NCBI GenBank assembly: GCA_030426845.1
Contig: JAUHXR010000007.1
Location: 1 to 64,000 of the forward strand
Source of the DNA: Polyangia bacterium
GTDB taxonomy: Bacteria > Myxococcota_A > Polyangia > Polyangiales > Sandaracinaceae
Direction of reading: 5' to 3'
DNA length: 64,000 nt
The notes under the pieces are model-generated. The model saw only the letters and a program-made list of their open reading frames with translations. It had not been told where the DNA came from and made no database searches. The position numbers and the translations under genes are program-made. Below are positions 45,062-53,791 of the stretch, in pieces. How positions within the stretch are numbered: position 1 is the stretch's first letter; every line of letters starts with the position of its first letter.

Positions 45062-46504
45062 TCAGCGCAGGCCGTACTTGGCCAGCCGCCGCAGGAGCTG
45101 GTAGCGCGAGAGCCCGAGGCTCCGCGCCGCGGCCGCGACGTTGCCGCCCGAGGACTCGAGCGCGTCGACGATCTCCTGCCGCTCCTTGTCCGCGTGGGCC
45201 TCGCGGATGCTCTGGAGGTCGCGCGGCGGCGCCGGGCGGAAGTCCTCGTTGCGCGGCTCCTCCCGCGGCGCCGCCTCGAGGGGCGCGTCGAGCAGCCGCA
45301 GGGGCCGGCTGATCGTGCGCGGGGGCTGCCAGCCGGAGGCGTGCTTGGAGAGGACCGGGAACGTGTCGAGGCTCAGCGCCCCGCCGCCGCTGAGCAGCAC
45401 CGCCTGCTCGACCATGTTCTTCAGCTCGCGCACGTTCCCGGGGAAGGGGTAGGCGCGCAGCGCGTCGAGGACCTCGGGCTCGAGCACCGGCTCGTCGCGG
45501 CCGAGGGCGCGGGCGCGCTCGCGCGCGTAGTGTCCCGCGAGGAGGTGGACGTCGTCGCCGCGCTCGCGCAGCGGCGGGACCTCGAGCACGAACACCTCGA
45601 GCCGGAAGCGCAGGTCCGCGCGGAACGTGCCGGCCGCGACCGCGCGCTCGAGGTCACGGTTGGTCGCGGTGATCACGCGCGCCTGCAGGCGGCGGCTCTT
45701 GGTGGCGCCGACCCGGGTGAACTCCCGCTCCTCGAGGAGCCGCAGGAGCTTGGCCTGCATGGGCAGCTCGAGCTCGCCGATCTCGTCGAGGAACAGCGTC
45801 CCGCCCGCCGCCGCCTCGACCCGCCCGAGCTTCGAGTGCGTCGCGCCGCTGAACGCGCCCTTCTCGTGACCGAACAGCTCGCTCTCCACGAGGGTCGCGG
45901 GGATCGTCGTGCAGTCGACGGCCACGAAGGGCTCGTAGGCGCGGCCGCTCCGCGCGTGGATGCGCCGCGCGAGGACCCCCTTGCCGGTCCCGGTCTCGCC
46001 CTTGATGAACGCGGTCGTGTCGTCGGACGCGGCGAGCGCCTCGACCCGGCGCAGGAGCGAGCGCATCGGCGGGCTCTCGCCGAGCAGGACCGTCCCGCCG
46101 TCGACCGCGGAGCCCGCCTCCACGACCCGGGTGCGCAGCCGGGCGACCTCCACCGCGCGCTCCACCCGGATGACGCACTCGCGCATCTCGGCGTCCTTGG
46201 CGACGTAGTCGAACGCCCCGCGCCGCATCGCCTGCACGGCGATGTCGAGGTCGGGGTAGGCGGTGTTCAGGAGGAACACCGAGCCGCTCTGGTGGACCTT
46301 GAGCTGATCGAGGAGCGCGAGCCCGTCGATGTCGGGGAGCTGGTAGTCGAGGATCACGACCTCGGGCTCGAGCGACTCGTAGCGCTCGGACGCCTCTGCC
46401 CCGGTCCCCGCCGTTACGACCTCGTGACCGGCCCGCGAGAGGATCCGCTCGAGCGCGCGGGCGTACCCCGCGTCGTCGTCGACGATCAGAATCCGGGCGG
46501 ACAC
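45062..46504 (-). CDS. NtrC-family sigma54 response regulator
   Basis: 480 residues from a GTG. The receiver domain (1-120) has VDDD, phosphoacceptor Asp53 in VVILDYQLPD and Lys in VAKD. The AAA+ domain has GETGTGKG (Walker A), GGTLFLDEIGEL (Walker B), and FPGNVRELKN. The sigma54-contacting loop reads GAFSGA at 216-221, with Ser219 in place of the usual Thr. The Fis-type HTH ends the protein (NVAAAARSLGLSRYQLLRRL). It should activate sigma54 promoters once phosphorylated. No histidine kinase is adjacent; the orphan kinase at 35423 is a possible partner. Confidence 0.94.
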   Translation of the reverse strand: MSARILIVDDDAGYARALERILSRAGHEVVTAGTGAEASERYESLEPEVVILDYQLPDIDGLALLDQLKVHQSGSVFLLNTAYPDLDIAVQAMRRGAFDYVAKDAEMRECVIRVERAVEVARLRTRVVEAGSAVDGGTVLLGESPPMRSLLRRVEALAASDDTTAFIKGETGTGKGVLARRIHARSGRAYEPFVAVDCTTIPATLVESELFGHEKGAFSGATHSKLGRVEAAAGGTLFLDEIGELELPMQAKLLRLLEEREFTRVGATKSRRLQARVITATNRDLERAVAAGTFRADLRFRLEVFVLEVPPLRERGDDVHLLAGHYARERARALGRDEPVLEPEVLDALRAYPFPGNVRELKNMVEQAVLLSGGGALSLDTFPVLSKHASGWQPPRTISRPLRLLDAPLEAAPREEPRNEDFRPAPPRDLQSIREAHADKERQEIVDALESSGGNVAAAARSLGLSRYQLLRRLAKYGLR

Positions 46505-46516
46505 CGCCCCAACGTA

Positions 46517-47119
46517 CTACGGCTCGGCGACGTGCATCGTGTCCTCGTCGGTCACGACGACGTGCACCGGTACGTCCCCCGCGCGCACCGGCACCTCTGC
46601 GATGCGCTCGAAGTCGAAGACGACCCCGACCCGGAGCGCGCGCGTGAGCCGCGGCAGGAGCCGATCGTAGAAGCCCTTGCCGTAGCCCACGCGGTGGCCG
46701 CGCGGGTCGATCGCGAGGGCGGGCACGATCGCCAGGTCGACCTCCGACTCCGGCACCGAGGGTGCGCCGGCGGGCGGCTCGAGGAACATCATCCCGCTCT
46801 CCTCGAGCGCCGTGTCCGGCGTCCACTCGCGCAGCACCAGGTCGGTCCGGTCCTCGTTCATCGCCGGCGCGGCGACCCGCTTGCCCGCACGCCACGCCGC
46901 CTCGACGAGCGCGCCCGTCTGCACCTCGGTGCGCATCGACACGAACGCGAGGACCGTGCGCGCGCTCCCCCACGCCTCGAGCGCCTGTACGCGTCGGGCG
47001 ATCGCCTCCGAGCGCGCGGCTCGCGCCTCGGCGGGGAACGCGCGGCGCAGCGAGCGTCGCCGCCGCCGGATCTCCTGCTTCACCTGCGCGCGGAGCGCCT
47101 CTTCGAGCTCGGGGTCCAC
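46517..47119 (-). CDS. 5-formyltetrahydrofolate cyclo-ligase
   Basis: 200 residues from a GTG with GGAGG eight bases before it. The family signature is near the end: VPALAIDPRGHRVGYGKGFYDRLL, the substrate and ATP-binding GYGKGFYD motif. The N-terminal helix has KQEIRRRRRSL. It converts 5-formyl-THF to 5,10-methenyl-THF with ATP. It lies 13 bases downstream of zapA, the usual zapA-ygfA neighbourhood, and is followed by the response regulator gene after 12 bases, so the three may be co-transcribed. Confidence 0.93.
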   Translation of the reverse strand: MDPELEEALRAQVKQEIRRRRRSLRRAFPAEARAARSEAIARRVQALEAWGSARTVLAFVSMRTEVQTGALVEAAWRAGKRVAAPAMNEDRTDLVLREWTPDTALEESGMMFLEPPAGAPSVPESEVDLAIVPALAIDPRGHRVGYGKGFYDRLLPRLTRALRVGVVFDFERIAEVPVRAGDVPVHVVVTDEDTMHVAEP

Positions 47120-47132
47120 GGCGACCTCCGCG

Positions 47133-47429
47133 CTACTGCGACGTCTGGAGCCGCTCGTCGATGCGCGCGATGGCCTTGGTCACCGCCTCGCGCGTGACCT
47201 CTTCGACCTCCTCGCGGCGGCGCTCCGCCGTGAGCAGATCGTCGGCGAGGCCGAGCGCGACCACCGCGAGGAGCTGGGCCGGCGTCGCGGTGCGCTGCGC
47301 CTTGGGGCCGAGATCGTCGATGCGGTCGTTGATGATGCGCGCCAGCTCGAGGAGGTGCTCCTCGTCGGCGTCCGACGTCATCCGGTACTTCGCGCCGGCG
47401 ATCTCGAGAGTGACTGTGCGCTTGTCCAC
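47133..47429 (-). CDS. zapA: Cell division protein ZapA
   Basis: 98 residues from the GTG at 47429: the family begins with a short basic strand (VDKRTVTLEIAGAKYRM), matching ZapA. The N-terminal domain is followed by a coiled coil (RREEVEEVTREAVTKAIARI) that forms the ZapA tetramer which bundles FtsZ filaments. The upstream GTG at 47489 would add 20 residues but would start before a recognisable promoter (47451-47480), so it is unlikely. It leads an apparent operon with the folate cyclo-ligase gene. Confidence 0.9.
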   Translation of the reverse strand: MDKRTVTLEIAGAKYRMTSDADEEHLLELARIINDRIDDLGPKAQRTATPAQLLAVVALGLADDLLTAERRREEVEEVTREAVTKAIARIDERLQTSQ

Positions 47430-47450
47430 CAAGAACCTGAATCCGCCGCG

Positions 47451-47480
47451 ACTGTAAGTGCCGCGATCGATCTTCGTCAA
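47451..47480 (-). promoter_or_regulatory. Sigma70-type promoter of zapA
   Basis: On the minus strand a -35 TTGACG (47475-47480) and a -10 TACAGT (47451-47456) are separated by 18 bases. The predicted transcript start is about 15 bases before the GTG at 47429, so it supports that short start and not the GTG at 47489. Confidence 0.5.
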
Positions 47481-47551
47481 GCGCGACACCGTGGTACTGT
47501 TCGACCTCCTCGCGAGGGCTCCGTCGGGTGCCGACCACGACGGCTGAAGTC

Positions 47552-50500
47552 ATGCAAGTCGCCTGTCCTTCCTGCGCCGCAGAGTACCCGGTCGATGAGC
47601 GTCGCCTGCCTGCCAGCGGGCTCAAGATGCGCTGCCCCAAGTGCGGCGCGCGCTTCCACGTCCACCCGGACGGCCGCGTCGCCTCGGCCGACGGGTCGGC
47701 GACCAAGCCGGCGGCGCCGAGCCCGCCCGACGCCGATCTGCCGGCGCCGCGCCGCGCGGTCCCCAAGCCCCCGGCCGGCGCGTTCCCGAAGCCGGGGGGG
47801 GCGGCGTTCCCGAAGCCGGCCGCGGGCGCCTTCCCCAACCCCGGCCCGCGCGCCGGCGCGTTCCCGAAGCCGGGCGAGGCGGATCTCCCCGCGCCGCGCG
47901 GGCGAGCCGCGCCGCCGATCGGGGGCGCCGACCTCCCCGCGCCGAAGCGCCCCGGAGCGCCGGCCCGGCGTAAGATCGCGCCGCCGGTGCCGCCGTCGGG
48001 CGACCTCGATCTCGACCTTCCCGCCCCGCGGGGCGCCAAGCCGGCCCCGCCATCGGGCGACCTCGACCTCGACCTGCCCGCGCCCGCGGCAAAGAAGCGC
48101 CCCCTCGCGCCGCCGATCCCGGGCGCGGCCAAGCCGCGCGAGCCCCTCGGCGACCTCGATCTCGATCTGCCCGCGCCCCGCGGCGCCCAGCCGCCGGCCC
48201 CGCCCGCGCCCCGCGGTGCCAAGCCGACCGCGCCCGACCTGGACCTGGACCTGCCCGCGCCCCGCGGCGCGGCGGCCGCGAGCAAGCGGACCGGGGATCT
48301 CGGCCTGGACCTGCCCGCGCCTCGTGCAGGGACCGCCCCCGCGAGCGCCGACCCGCTCGCGGATCTCGACCTGGATCTGCCCGCGCCCCGCGGCGGCGCC
48401 CCCGCGAGCGCCGACCCGCTCGGGGATCTCGACCTGGACCTGCCGGCGCCTCGCGGCGCGGCCGCCCCCGACCCGCTCGGGGATCTCGACCTGGACCTGC
48501 CTGCGCCCCGCGGCGGCGCCTCCGCCGATCCGCTCGGCGACCTCGGCCTCGATCTACCCGCGCGCCGGCGCGACGGGCTGCCCCCCACCGCGCTCGAGAT
48601 GCCCGCCGCTCCGCGCTCCGCGCTCGAGGACGAGGGCACGCCCTTCGACGACCTCGACCTGCCCGCGCCGGTGGGCGCGTCGAGGCCGGGACCGAGCGCC
48701 GACCTGCCCGCGCCCAAGGCGGCCGACCTGCCGGCGCTCCGCTCGGACTTCGGCGCGGATCTCCCGGCCGCCAAGTCCAAGCGCCGGTCGGTCGTCGACG
48801 AGGCCGATGAGGTGTTCGGCGATCTGGACCTCCCGATGCCGAAGCCGGCCGCGAGCGCGGGCTTCGGCGATCTCGATCTGCCGGTCCCCAAGGAGGTCTC
48901 CGATCTCCCGACCCCGCGAGACGATGCGTTCGGGGACCTGGAGCTGCCCACCCCGCGCTCCGACCCGGGCAACCTCGCGTTCGACGACCTGAACCTCCCG
49001 ACCCCGCGCGACGTCACCGACCTCCCGCAGGTCCACGACGGCGTCGACCTCCCCCAGGCCGCCGATCGCACCGATCTGCCGGTCGTGGCCGATCGTGCCG
49101 ACCTCCCCGTCGCGCGCGACGGCGGCGGCGACTTCGACGATCTCGCGCTCCCGGAGGCGTCTGGCCCGCTCGGCTCCGACTTCGCCGACGCGTCGTTCGG
49201 CGAGCCGAGCCCGCCGACCCCCGAGCCGCTCCGCGACGCCGCCGGGCGCGCCGGCGTCGGCGGGGTCGCGTTCGGGGAGCTCGACCTCGGCGACGGCGGT
49301 GGCGGCGACGACATGGAGTTCGCCGACATCCCCGAGGAGGGGGAGGCCGCTGCCGCGGCCGGCGTCGACTCGCTGCCGCCTCCGCGCGTGGTGGCCCAGA
49401 AGGGTCAGCCCAAGGCGAAGGCCGCCGCCGGCAAGAAGAAGTCCCGCGCCATCGTGTGGGTGGCGGCGCTCCTCACTCTGCTGCTCGCGGCCGGCGGCGC
49501 CCTCGGGTTCACGCCGTACGGCGTCTTCGGGATCAACCTCATCGACCAGCTCCTGCCCGGCGCGGGGGACCCGGTGCAGGTGCGCGCCGCGATCACCACC
49601 GCAGAGGAGCAGGCCGCGAGCGACGCGTGGCTGGACGTCCGCGAGTCGCTCGTCACCCTCGGTCGCGCGCGCCGCGGCATGGGCCTCAACGCGGAGCTGC
49701 TCAGCCGCAGCCTCGTCCACGAGAACCTCTACCGCGTGCGCTTCGGCGACGACTTCGGCGCCACCGAGCGCGCGGCCCGGATCGCCGCGCGGGTGAACGA
49801 GCGCGGCATGGAGGGCCCCGAGATCGCGCTCGGGCTCGCGGCGAGCAACCTCGCGGGCGGCAACGCCGCCGGGGCCCGTCCTCTCATCGCCCGCGCGCGC
49901 ACGGTGGCCGCGGCCGACGACCCCTACCCGGACCTCGTCCTCGGCGAGGTCGAGCTGGCCGAGGGCAACCTCGAGGAGGCCGCCCAGGCGTTCTTGGCCG
50001 CGCACGAGAAGGGCGGAGGGGCTCGGGCGCTCTGGGGCGTCGCGCGGGCGCGGCTGCGCGCTCCGATCACGGACGAGACGCGCGAGGCGGTCCTGGAGGC
50101 CCGGCGCGCCGCGGTCGACGCCGTCCTCGACGCGAGCCCGCGCCACGGCGACGCGCTGGCCGCGAGGGCCGCGCTGCACGCCGAGATGGGCGAGGCGGAG
50201 CCGGCGCTCGCGATGGCGCGCCAGGCGGCGGGCCTCGAGCCCCTCGGCGACGCGCCGCTGCGGGCCGCGCCGAGCGCGCGGGCGAGCGCGCAGACGACGA
50301 TCGGTCGGATCGAGGAGTCCCGCGGCCGGGTCACCGCCGCGCTCCAGGCCTACGAGGCCGCGCTGGCGGCCGAAGACTCGCACGTGCCGGCGCTCCTCGG
50401 AGCGGGGCGGGTCCTCCTCGCGGACCGGCCGGCCGACGCCCTCGCGCGCTTCGACTCGGTCCTCCAGACGGAGGGCCCCGAGCGCTTGATCGTCGAGCAG

Positions 50501-51925
50501 GGCCGCACCGCGCAGCAGGAGGCCCGGCTCGGGATCGGCCGCGCGCAGCTCGCCCTCGAGCGGATCTCGGACGCGAGCCAGACCCTCGAGGGGCTGTTCG
50601 CGGAGCGGCCCGAGGACGCGGAGGTGGTGCTCTGGCTCGGCAAGGCGAGCGAGGCCCAGGACCCGCCGAACCACGAGGCGGCGGAGGGTCACTTCCGCGA
50701 GGCGATCCGCCTGTCGCCGACCACGTTCCAGGCCTACCTCGCGCTCGCCGAGCTGTTCCTCGCGACCGACCGCGGCGACGACGCGGGCGCGTTCCTCGAG
50801 CGCGCGGAGGCCGAGGTGCCCGAGACGGCGGAGATGCGCTACCAGCTCGGCGCCTTCGAGGTCCGGCGCAACAACAACGAGGCGGCCATCCGCGAGCTCA
50901 CGCGCGCCCTCGCGCTCGAGCCCGACATGCCCCCCGCCCTCTTCTCGCTCGGGGTCGCGTACCGGCGCTCGGGCCGGCTCGACGACGCGGCGCGCACCTT
51001 CGAGCGTCTCGGCGCGGTGGACGGCGGCCACCCCGGGCTCTCGCTCGAGCGCGGCCTCCTCTTCGAGGCGCGGGGCGAGGCGGAGCGCGCGGCCGACGCC
51101 TACCAGTCCGCGCTCGAGAGCAACCCCGACGACGTCGATCTCCTCCTGCGCCTCGGCGCGGCCCAGGTCGCCGCGCGACGGATCGACGAGGCCGACGCGA
51201 CCCTGGACCGCGTGCGCAACGAGCGCCCGAACTCGTCCGAGGCGAACCACTTCGTCGGCCGGGTGGCCTTCGCGCGCGGCAACTACGCCGAGGCGCTGAC
51301 CTTCTTCCGGCGCGCGGTGCAGCTCGACCCGTCGCGCGGCGAGTTCCACCTGTTCGTCGGCCGGGCCGCGCTCGAGATCGGGCAGCTCGGCGAGGCGCTC
51401 CGGAGCGCCGACGCGGCGATCGAGCGCGACCCGAGCCTCGGCGACGCCTACTGGGTGCGCGGGGTGGTGCGGCTCCGCTCGGGACACCCGTCCGCCGCGC
51501 TCGAGGATCTCCAGCGCGCGCTCGTGCTCAAGCCGAGCCGCTACGAGGCCCTCGCCGCGCGCGGCGACGCCTACGATCAGCTCAGCCAGCTCGACAACGC
51601 GATCGCGAGCTACGAGGAGGCGGTCGAGCACGTCGACGACGACGGCCAGTACTGGTACCGACTGGGTCGCCTCCGCCTCGACCGCGGTCGCGACGAGGCG
51701 GCGGGCCAGGCGCTGCAGCGCGCCACCCTCATCGGCGACGCGACCTCCCCGCTGCCCGGCTGGCTCGCCGACGCCCACCGCCTGCGTGGCGACGTCCTCC
51801 GCCGCGGCAGCCAGCGCGCGCAGTCGATCCCGCACTACCGACGCTACCTCGAGCTCGCCCCCGCCTCCGCCATCGATCGCCGCGCCGTGCGCGAGCTGCT
51901 GATGGACATGGGCGAGGTCCCCTGA
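47552..51925 (+). CDS. MJ0042 zinc-ribbon/TPR membrane protein, 1457 residues
   Basis: Start at the ATG of MQVACPSCAAEYPVDE; the zinc ribbon uses Cys5, Cys8, Cys28 and Cys31. Residues ~45-600 are low complexity, dominated by DLDLDLPAPRG blocks and later DLPxP/DLPxA variants. One transmembrane helix lies at about 633-653 (IVWVAALLTLLLAAGGALGF). The remaining 800 residues are TPR repeats, probably outside the membrane (for example ALFSLGVAYRRSGRLDDAAR). The N-terminal zinc ribbon with long acidic linker before a helix and external TPRs is a frequent Myxococcota design, in motility and envelope proteins, but the exact role is unknown. The gene diverges from zapA. Confidence 0.88.
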   Translation: MQVACPSCAAEYPVDERRLPASGLKMRCPKCGARFHVHPDGRVASADGSATKPAAPSPPDADLPAPRRAVPKPPAGAFPKPGGAAFPKPAAGAFPNPGPRAGAFPKPGEADLPAPRGRAAPPIGGADLPAPKRPGAPARRKIAPPVPPSGDLDLDLPAPRGAKPAPPSGDLDLDLPAPAAKKRPLAPPIPGAAKPREPLGDLDLDLPAPRGAQPPAPPAPRGAKPTAPDLDLDLPAPRGAAAASKRTGDLGLDLPAPRAGTAPASADPLADLDLDLPAPRGGAPASADPLGDLDLDLPAPRGAAAPDPLGDLDLDLPAPRGGASADPLGDLGLDLPARRRDGLPPTALEMPAAPRSALEDEGTPFDDLDLPAPVGASRPGPSADLPAPKAADLPALRSDFGADLPAAKSKRRSVVDEADEVFGDLDLPMPKPAASAGFGDLDLPVPKEVSDLPTPRDDAFGDLELPTPRSDPGNLAFDDLNLPTPRDVTDLPQVHDGVDLPQAADRTDLPVVADRADLPVARDGGGDFDDLALPEASGPLGSDFADASFGEPSPPTPEPLRDAAGRAGVGGVAFGELDLGDGGGGDDMEFADIPEEGEAAAAAGVDSLPPPRVVAQKGQPKAKAAAGKKKSRAIVWVAALLTLLLAAGGALGFTPYGVFGINLIDQLLPGAGDPVQVRAAITTAEEQAASDAWLDVRESLVTLGRARRGMGLNAELLSRSLVHENLYRVRFGDDFGATERAARIAARVNERGMEGPEIALGLAASNLAGGNAAGARPLIARARTVAAADDPYPDLVLGEVELAEGNLEEAAQAFLAAHEKGGGARALWGVARARLRAPITDETREAVLEARRAAVDAVLDASPRHGDALAARAALHAEMGEAEPALAMARQAAGLEPLGDAPLRAAPSARASAQTTIGRIEESRGRVTAALQAYEAALAAEDSHVPALLGAGRVLLADRPADALARFDSVLQTEGPERLIVEQGRTAQQEARLGIGRAQLALERISDASQTLEGLFAERPEDAEVVLWLGKASEAQDPPNHEAAEGHFREAIRLSPTTFQAYLALAELFLATDRGDDAGAFLERAEAEVPETAEMRYQLGAFEVRRNNNEAAIRELTRALALEPDMPPALFSLGVAYRRSGRLDDAARTFERLGAVDGGHPGLSLERGLLFEARGEAERAADAYQSALESNPDDVDLLLRLGAAQVAARRIDEADATLDRVRNERPNSSEANHFVGRVAFARGNYAEALTFFRRAVQLDPSRGEFHLFVGRAALEIGQLGEALRSADAAIERDPSLGDAYWVRGVVRLRSGHPSAALEDLQRALVLKPSRYEALAARGDAYDQLSQLDNAIASYEEAVEHVDDDGQYWYRLGRLRLDRGRDEAAGQALQRATLIGDATSPLPGWLADAHRLRGDVLRRGSQRAQSIPHYRRYLELAPASAIDRRAVRELLMDMGEVP
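48000..48560 (+). repeat. Imperfect DLDLDLPAPRG repeat array
   Basis: About nine units of roughly 14-25 codons, each ending in DLDLDLPAPRG or DLGLDLPAPR, are separated by short Ala/Pro spacers. The repeat is in the zinc-ribbon/TPR gene before the membrane helix, that is, in the cytoplasmic linker. Spacing varies from unit to unit. Confidence 0.85.
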
Positions 51926-52047
51926 CGGCTCCGGCCGACTGAGACGACGAGCGCCGTTCGTGCTCGTGCGCGTCGGGAAAGGGACCCGCGGCCGGACGCC
52001 TCGGCAACTCGGCTTGCCTTCGAGCGGGGCCCGCTCCGCTCGCCGAG

Positions 52048-53382
52048 CTACAGGCCGGCGCGGGCGCGGACGCGGCGGGCCTCTCGCTTCGCGCGGGTCT
52101 TCACCTTCGCGAGATCGAGCGTCGTCAGCTCACGGTCCTTCACGACCCAGCGGCCGTCGACGAACACGTGGCGGACGTCGGCCGCGGTCGCCGAGTAGAC
52201 CAGGCGCGCCACCGGGTCCACGTCGGGCAGCGCGTGGACGCCGTCGAGGTCGACCACGATCACGTCGGCCGCCTTGCCGACCTCGAGCGAGCCCACCCGC
52301 GCGTCCCAGCCGAGCACGCGCGCGCCGTCGATCGTGATCATCGCGAGCGCCTCCATCGCCGGGAGCGCCGTGGCATCGAGCCGCTTGCCCTTGGCGAGGA
52401 GCGACGCCTGGCGCAGCTCCGTCCACGGGTCCATCCGGTTGTTGCACGGCGCGCCGTCCGCGCCGACCCCCACGACGATGCCCGCCTCGCGCATCGCGAC
52501 CACGTCCGCGATCCCGCTCGCGAGCTTCAGGTTCGCGCTCGGGCAGTGGACGATCCGCGTCTCCGCCTTGCCCACCCGGCGCATCTGGGCGCGGGTGAGC
52601 TGGACTCCGTGGGCGAGCGCGACGTGCGGCCCCTCGATCCCCCAGTCGGCGAGCGCGTCGATGTCGTCGCGGCCGAGCTGAGCCCGCACCTCCGCGCGCT
52701 CGCCCGCGTGCTCGGCCACGTGGCTGTGGATCATCAGCCCGTGCTCGCGCGCGAGGTTGGCCACCTCGCGGAGCAGCTGCTCGCTGCACGACAGGATGAA
52801 CCGCGGGCCGAACGCGTAGCCGAGACGCCCGCCGGCCGCGCCGTCCCACCGCTCGGCCAGGCGCATGCTCTCGCGCAGGCTCGCGGCGCGGCTCTCGCGC
52901 ATCGACCGTGGCACGCCGACGCCCGCGTCCATCATCGACTTGCCGGAGCGCCCGCGCACGCCGCTCGCGCGCATCGCGCGGAACACCGCGTCCTGGTGGT
53001 GCACGCTCCCGAGATCGAGGATCGAGGTGGTCCCGCTCAGGAGCATCTCCGCGAGCCCGAGCTCCGCGCTCGCTCGCATCGACGCCGCGTCGTGCGCGCC
53101 CTCGAGCGGCCAGATCCGCTCGCGGAGCCAGCGCATCAGCGGCAGGTCGTCCGCCATCCCGCGGAAGAGCGCCTGACACAGGTGGACGTGGGTCTGCACC
53201 AGCCCCGGCAGGACCGCGGCGTCGCGCGCGTCCACCACCCGCGTCATCGCGTGGGGCCGCAGCCGGGGCCCGATCTCGCGAATCTGGCCACCCTCGATCA
53301 GCACGTCCGCCCGCGGGTGGACCGTCCGCGCGGCGTCCATCGTCACCACCGCGCCGCCGCGCAGGAGCACCGCGTCAGTCAT
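52048..53382 (-). CDS. Amidohydrolase, TRZ/ATZ-type nucleobase/nucleoside deaminase
   Basis: 444 residues from the ATG at 53382, overlapping the cytidine deaminase stop. Metal ligands: HVHL near residue 70, HSHVAEH (about 220), and GADGAPCNN with the catalytic Asp. ALFRGMADDLPLMRWLRERI and WPLE are typical of the TRZ/ATZ subgroup. Members deaminate adenosine derivatives, guanine, cytosine or triazines. Co-occurrence with PNP and cytidine deaminase fits nucleoside or base salvage, with the exact substrate open. An in-frame GTG at 53394 is the only alternative start. Confidence 0.9.
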   Translation of the reverse strand: MTDAVLLRGGAVVTMDAARTVHPRADVLIEGGQIREIGPRLRPHAMTRVVDARDAAVLPGLVQTHVHLCQALFRGMADDLPLMRWLRERIWPLEGAHDAASMRASAELGLAEMLLSGTTSILDLGSVHHQDAVFRAMRASGVRGRSGKSMMDAGVGVPRSMRESRAASLRESMRLAERWDGAAGGRLGYAFGPRFILSCSEQLLREVANLAREHGLMIHSHVAEHAGERAEVRAQLGRDDIDALADWGIEGPHVALAHGVQLTRAQMRRVGKAETRIVHCPSANLKLASGIADVVAMREAGIVVGVGADGAPCNNRMDPWTELRQASLLAKGKRLDATALPAMEALAMITIDGARVLGWDARVGSLEVGKAADVIVVDLDGVHALPDVDPVARLVYSATAADVRHVFVDGRWVVKDRELTTLDLAKVKTRAKREARRVRARAGL

Positions 53383-53791
53383 CGAGGTAGGCACCCGAGA
53401 AGGCGTGGGGCAGCAGCTCGCGCACGCTCGTGTCGAGCCGCCCGCCGTCGACCGACACGCAGCGCACGTCGAACGGGGGCGCGAACTCGGCGAGCACCTG
53501 GCGACACATCCCGCAGGGCGCGGCCGGCCGCGCGCCCTGGGTCGTCACCACCAGCGCCAGGAAGCGCCGCACGCCCGCGCCGATCGCGGTCGCCACCGCG
53601 GCCCGCTCGGCGCAGAGGCTCAGCCCGTAGGACGCGTTCTCGACGTTCTGCCCGACGTAGATCGCGCCGTCCTCGCCGAGCAGCGCCGCGCCCACCCGAT
53701 AGCCGGAGTAGGGCGCGTAGGCCCGCTCGCGCGCCGCGGCCGCCGCCGCCTCCAGCGCGTCCCAGTCCACCTCGACGTCCGCGCCGCTCAA
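53375..53791 (-). CDS. cdd: Cytidine deaminase
   Basis: 138 residues from a TTG that overlaps the PNP stop (TTGA), so the start is fixed by coupling; a GTG eight codons later (VDWDALE) is the alternative. Zinc and catalytic motifs are CAERAA (Glu is the proton shuttle) and PCGMCRQV. YSGYRVGAALLGEDG and NVENASYGLS line the substrate site. It is the small homotetrameric type, about the length of the Bacillus Cdd. It converts cytidine and deoxycytidine to uridine forms. Coupled between PNP and the amidohydrolase. Confidence 0.96.
   Translation of the reverse strand: MSGADVEVDWDALEAAAAAARERAYAPYSGYRVGAALLGEDGAIYVGQNVENASYGLSLCAERAAVATAIGAGVRRFLALVVTTQGARPAAPCGMCRQVLAEFAPPFDVRCVSVDGGRLDTSVRELLPHAFSGAYLDD

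Noticed and set aside
47430-47489. The longer ZapA from the GTG at 47489
   Set aside because: It would start upstream of a plausible -35/-10 pair and adds residues absent from the family.
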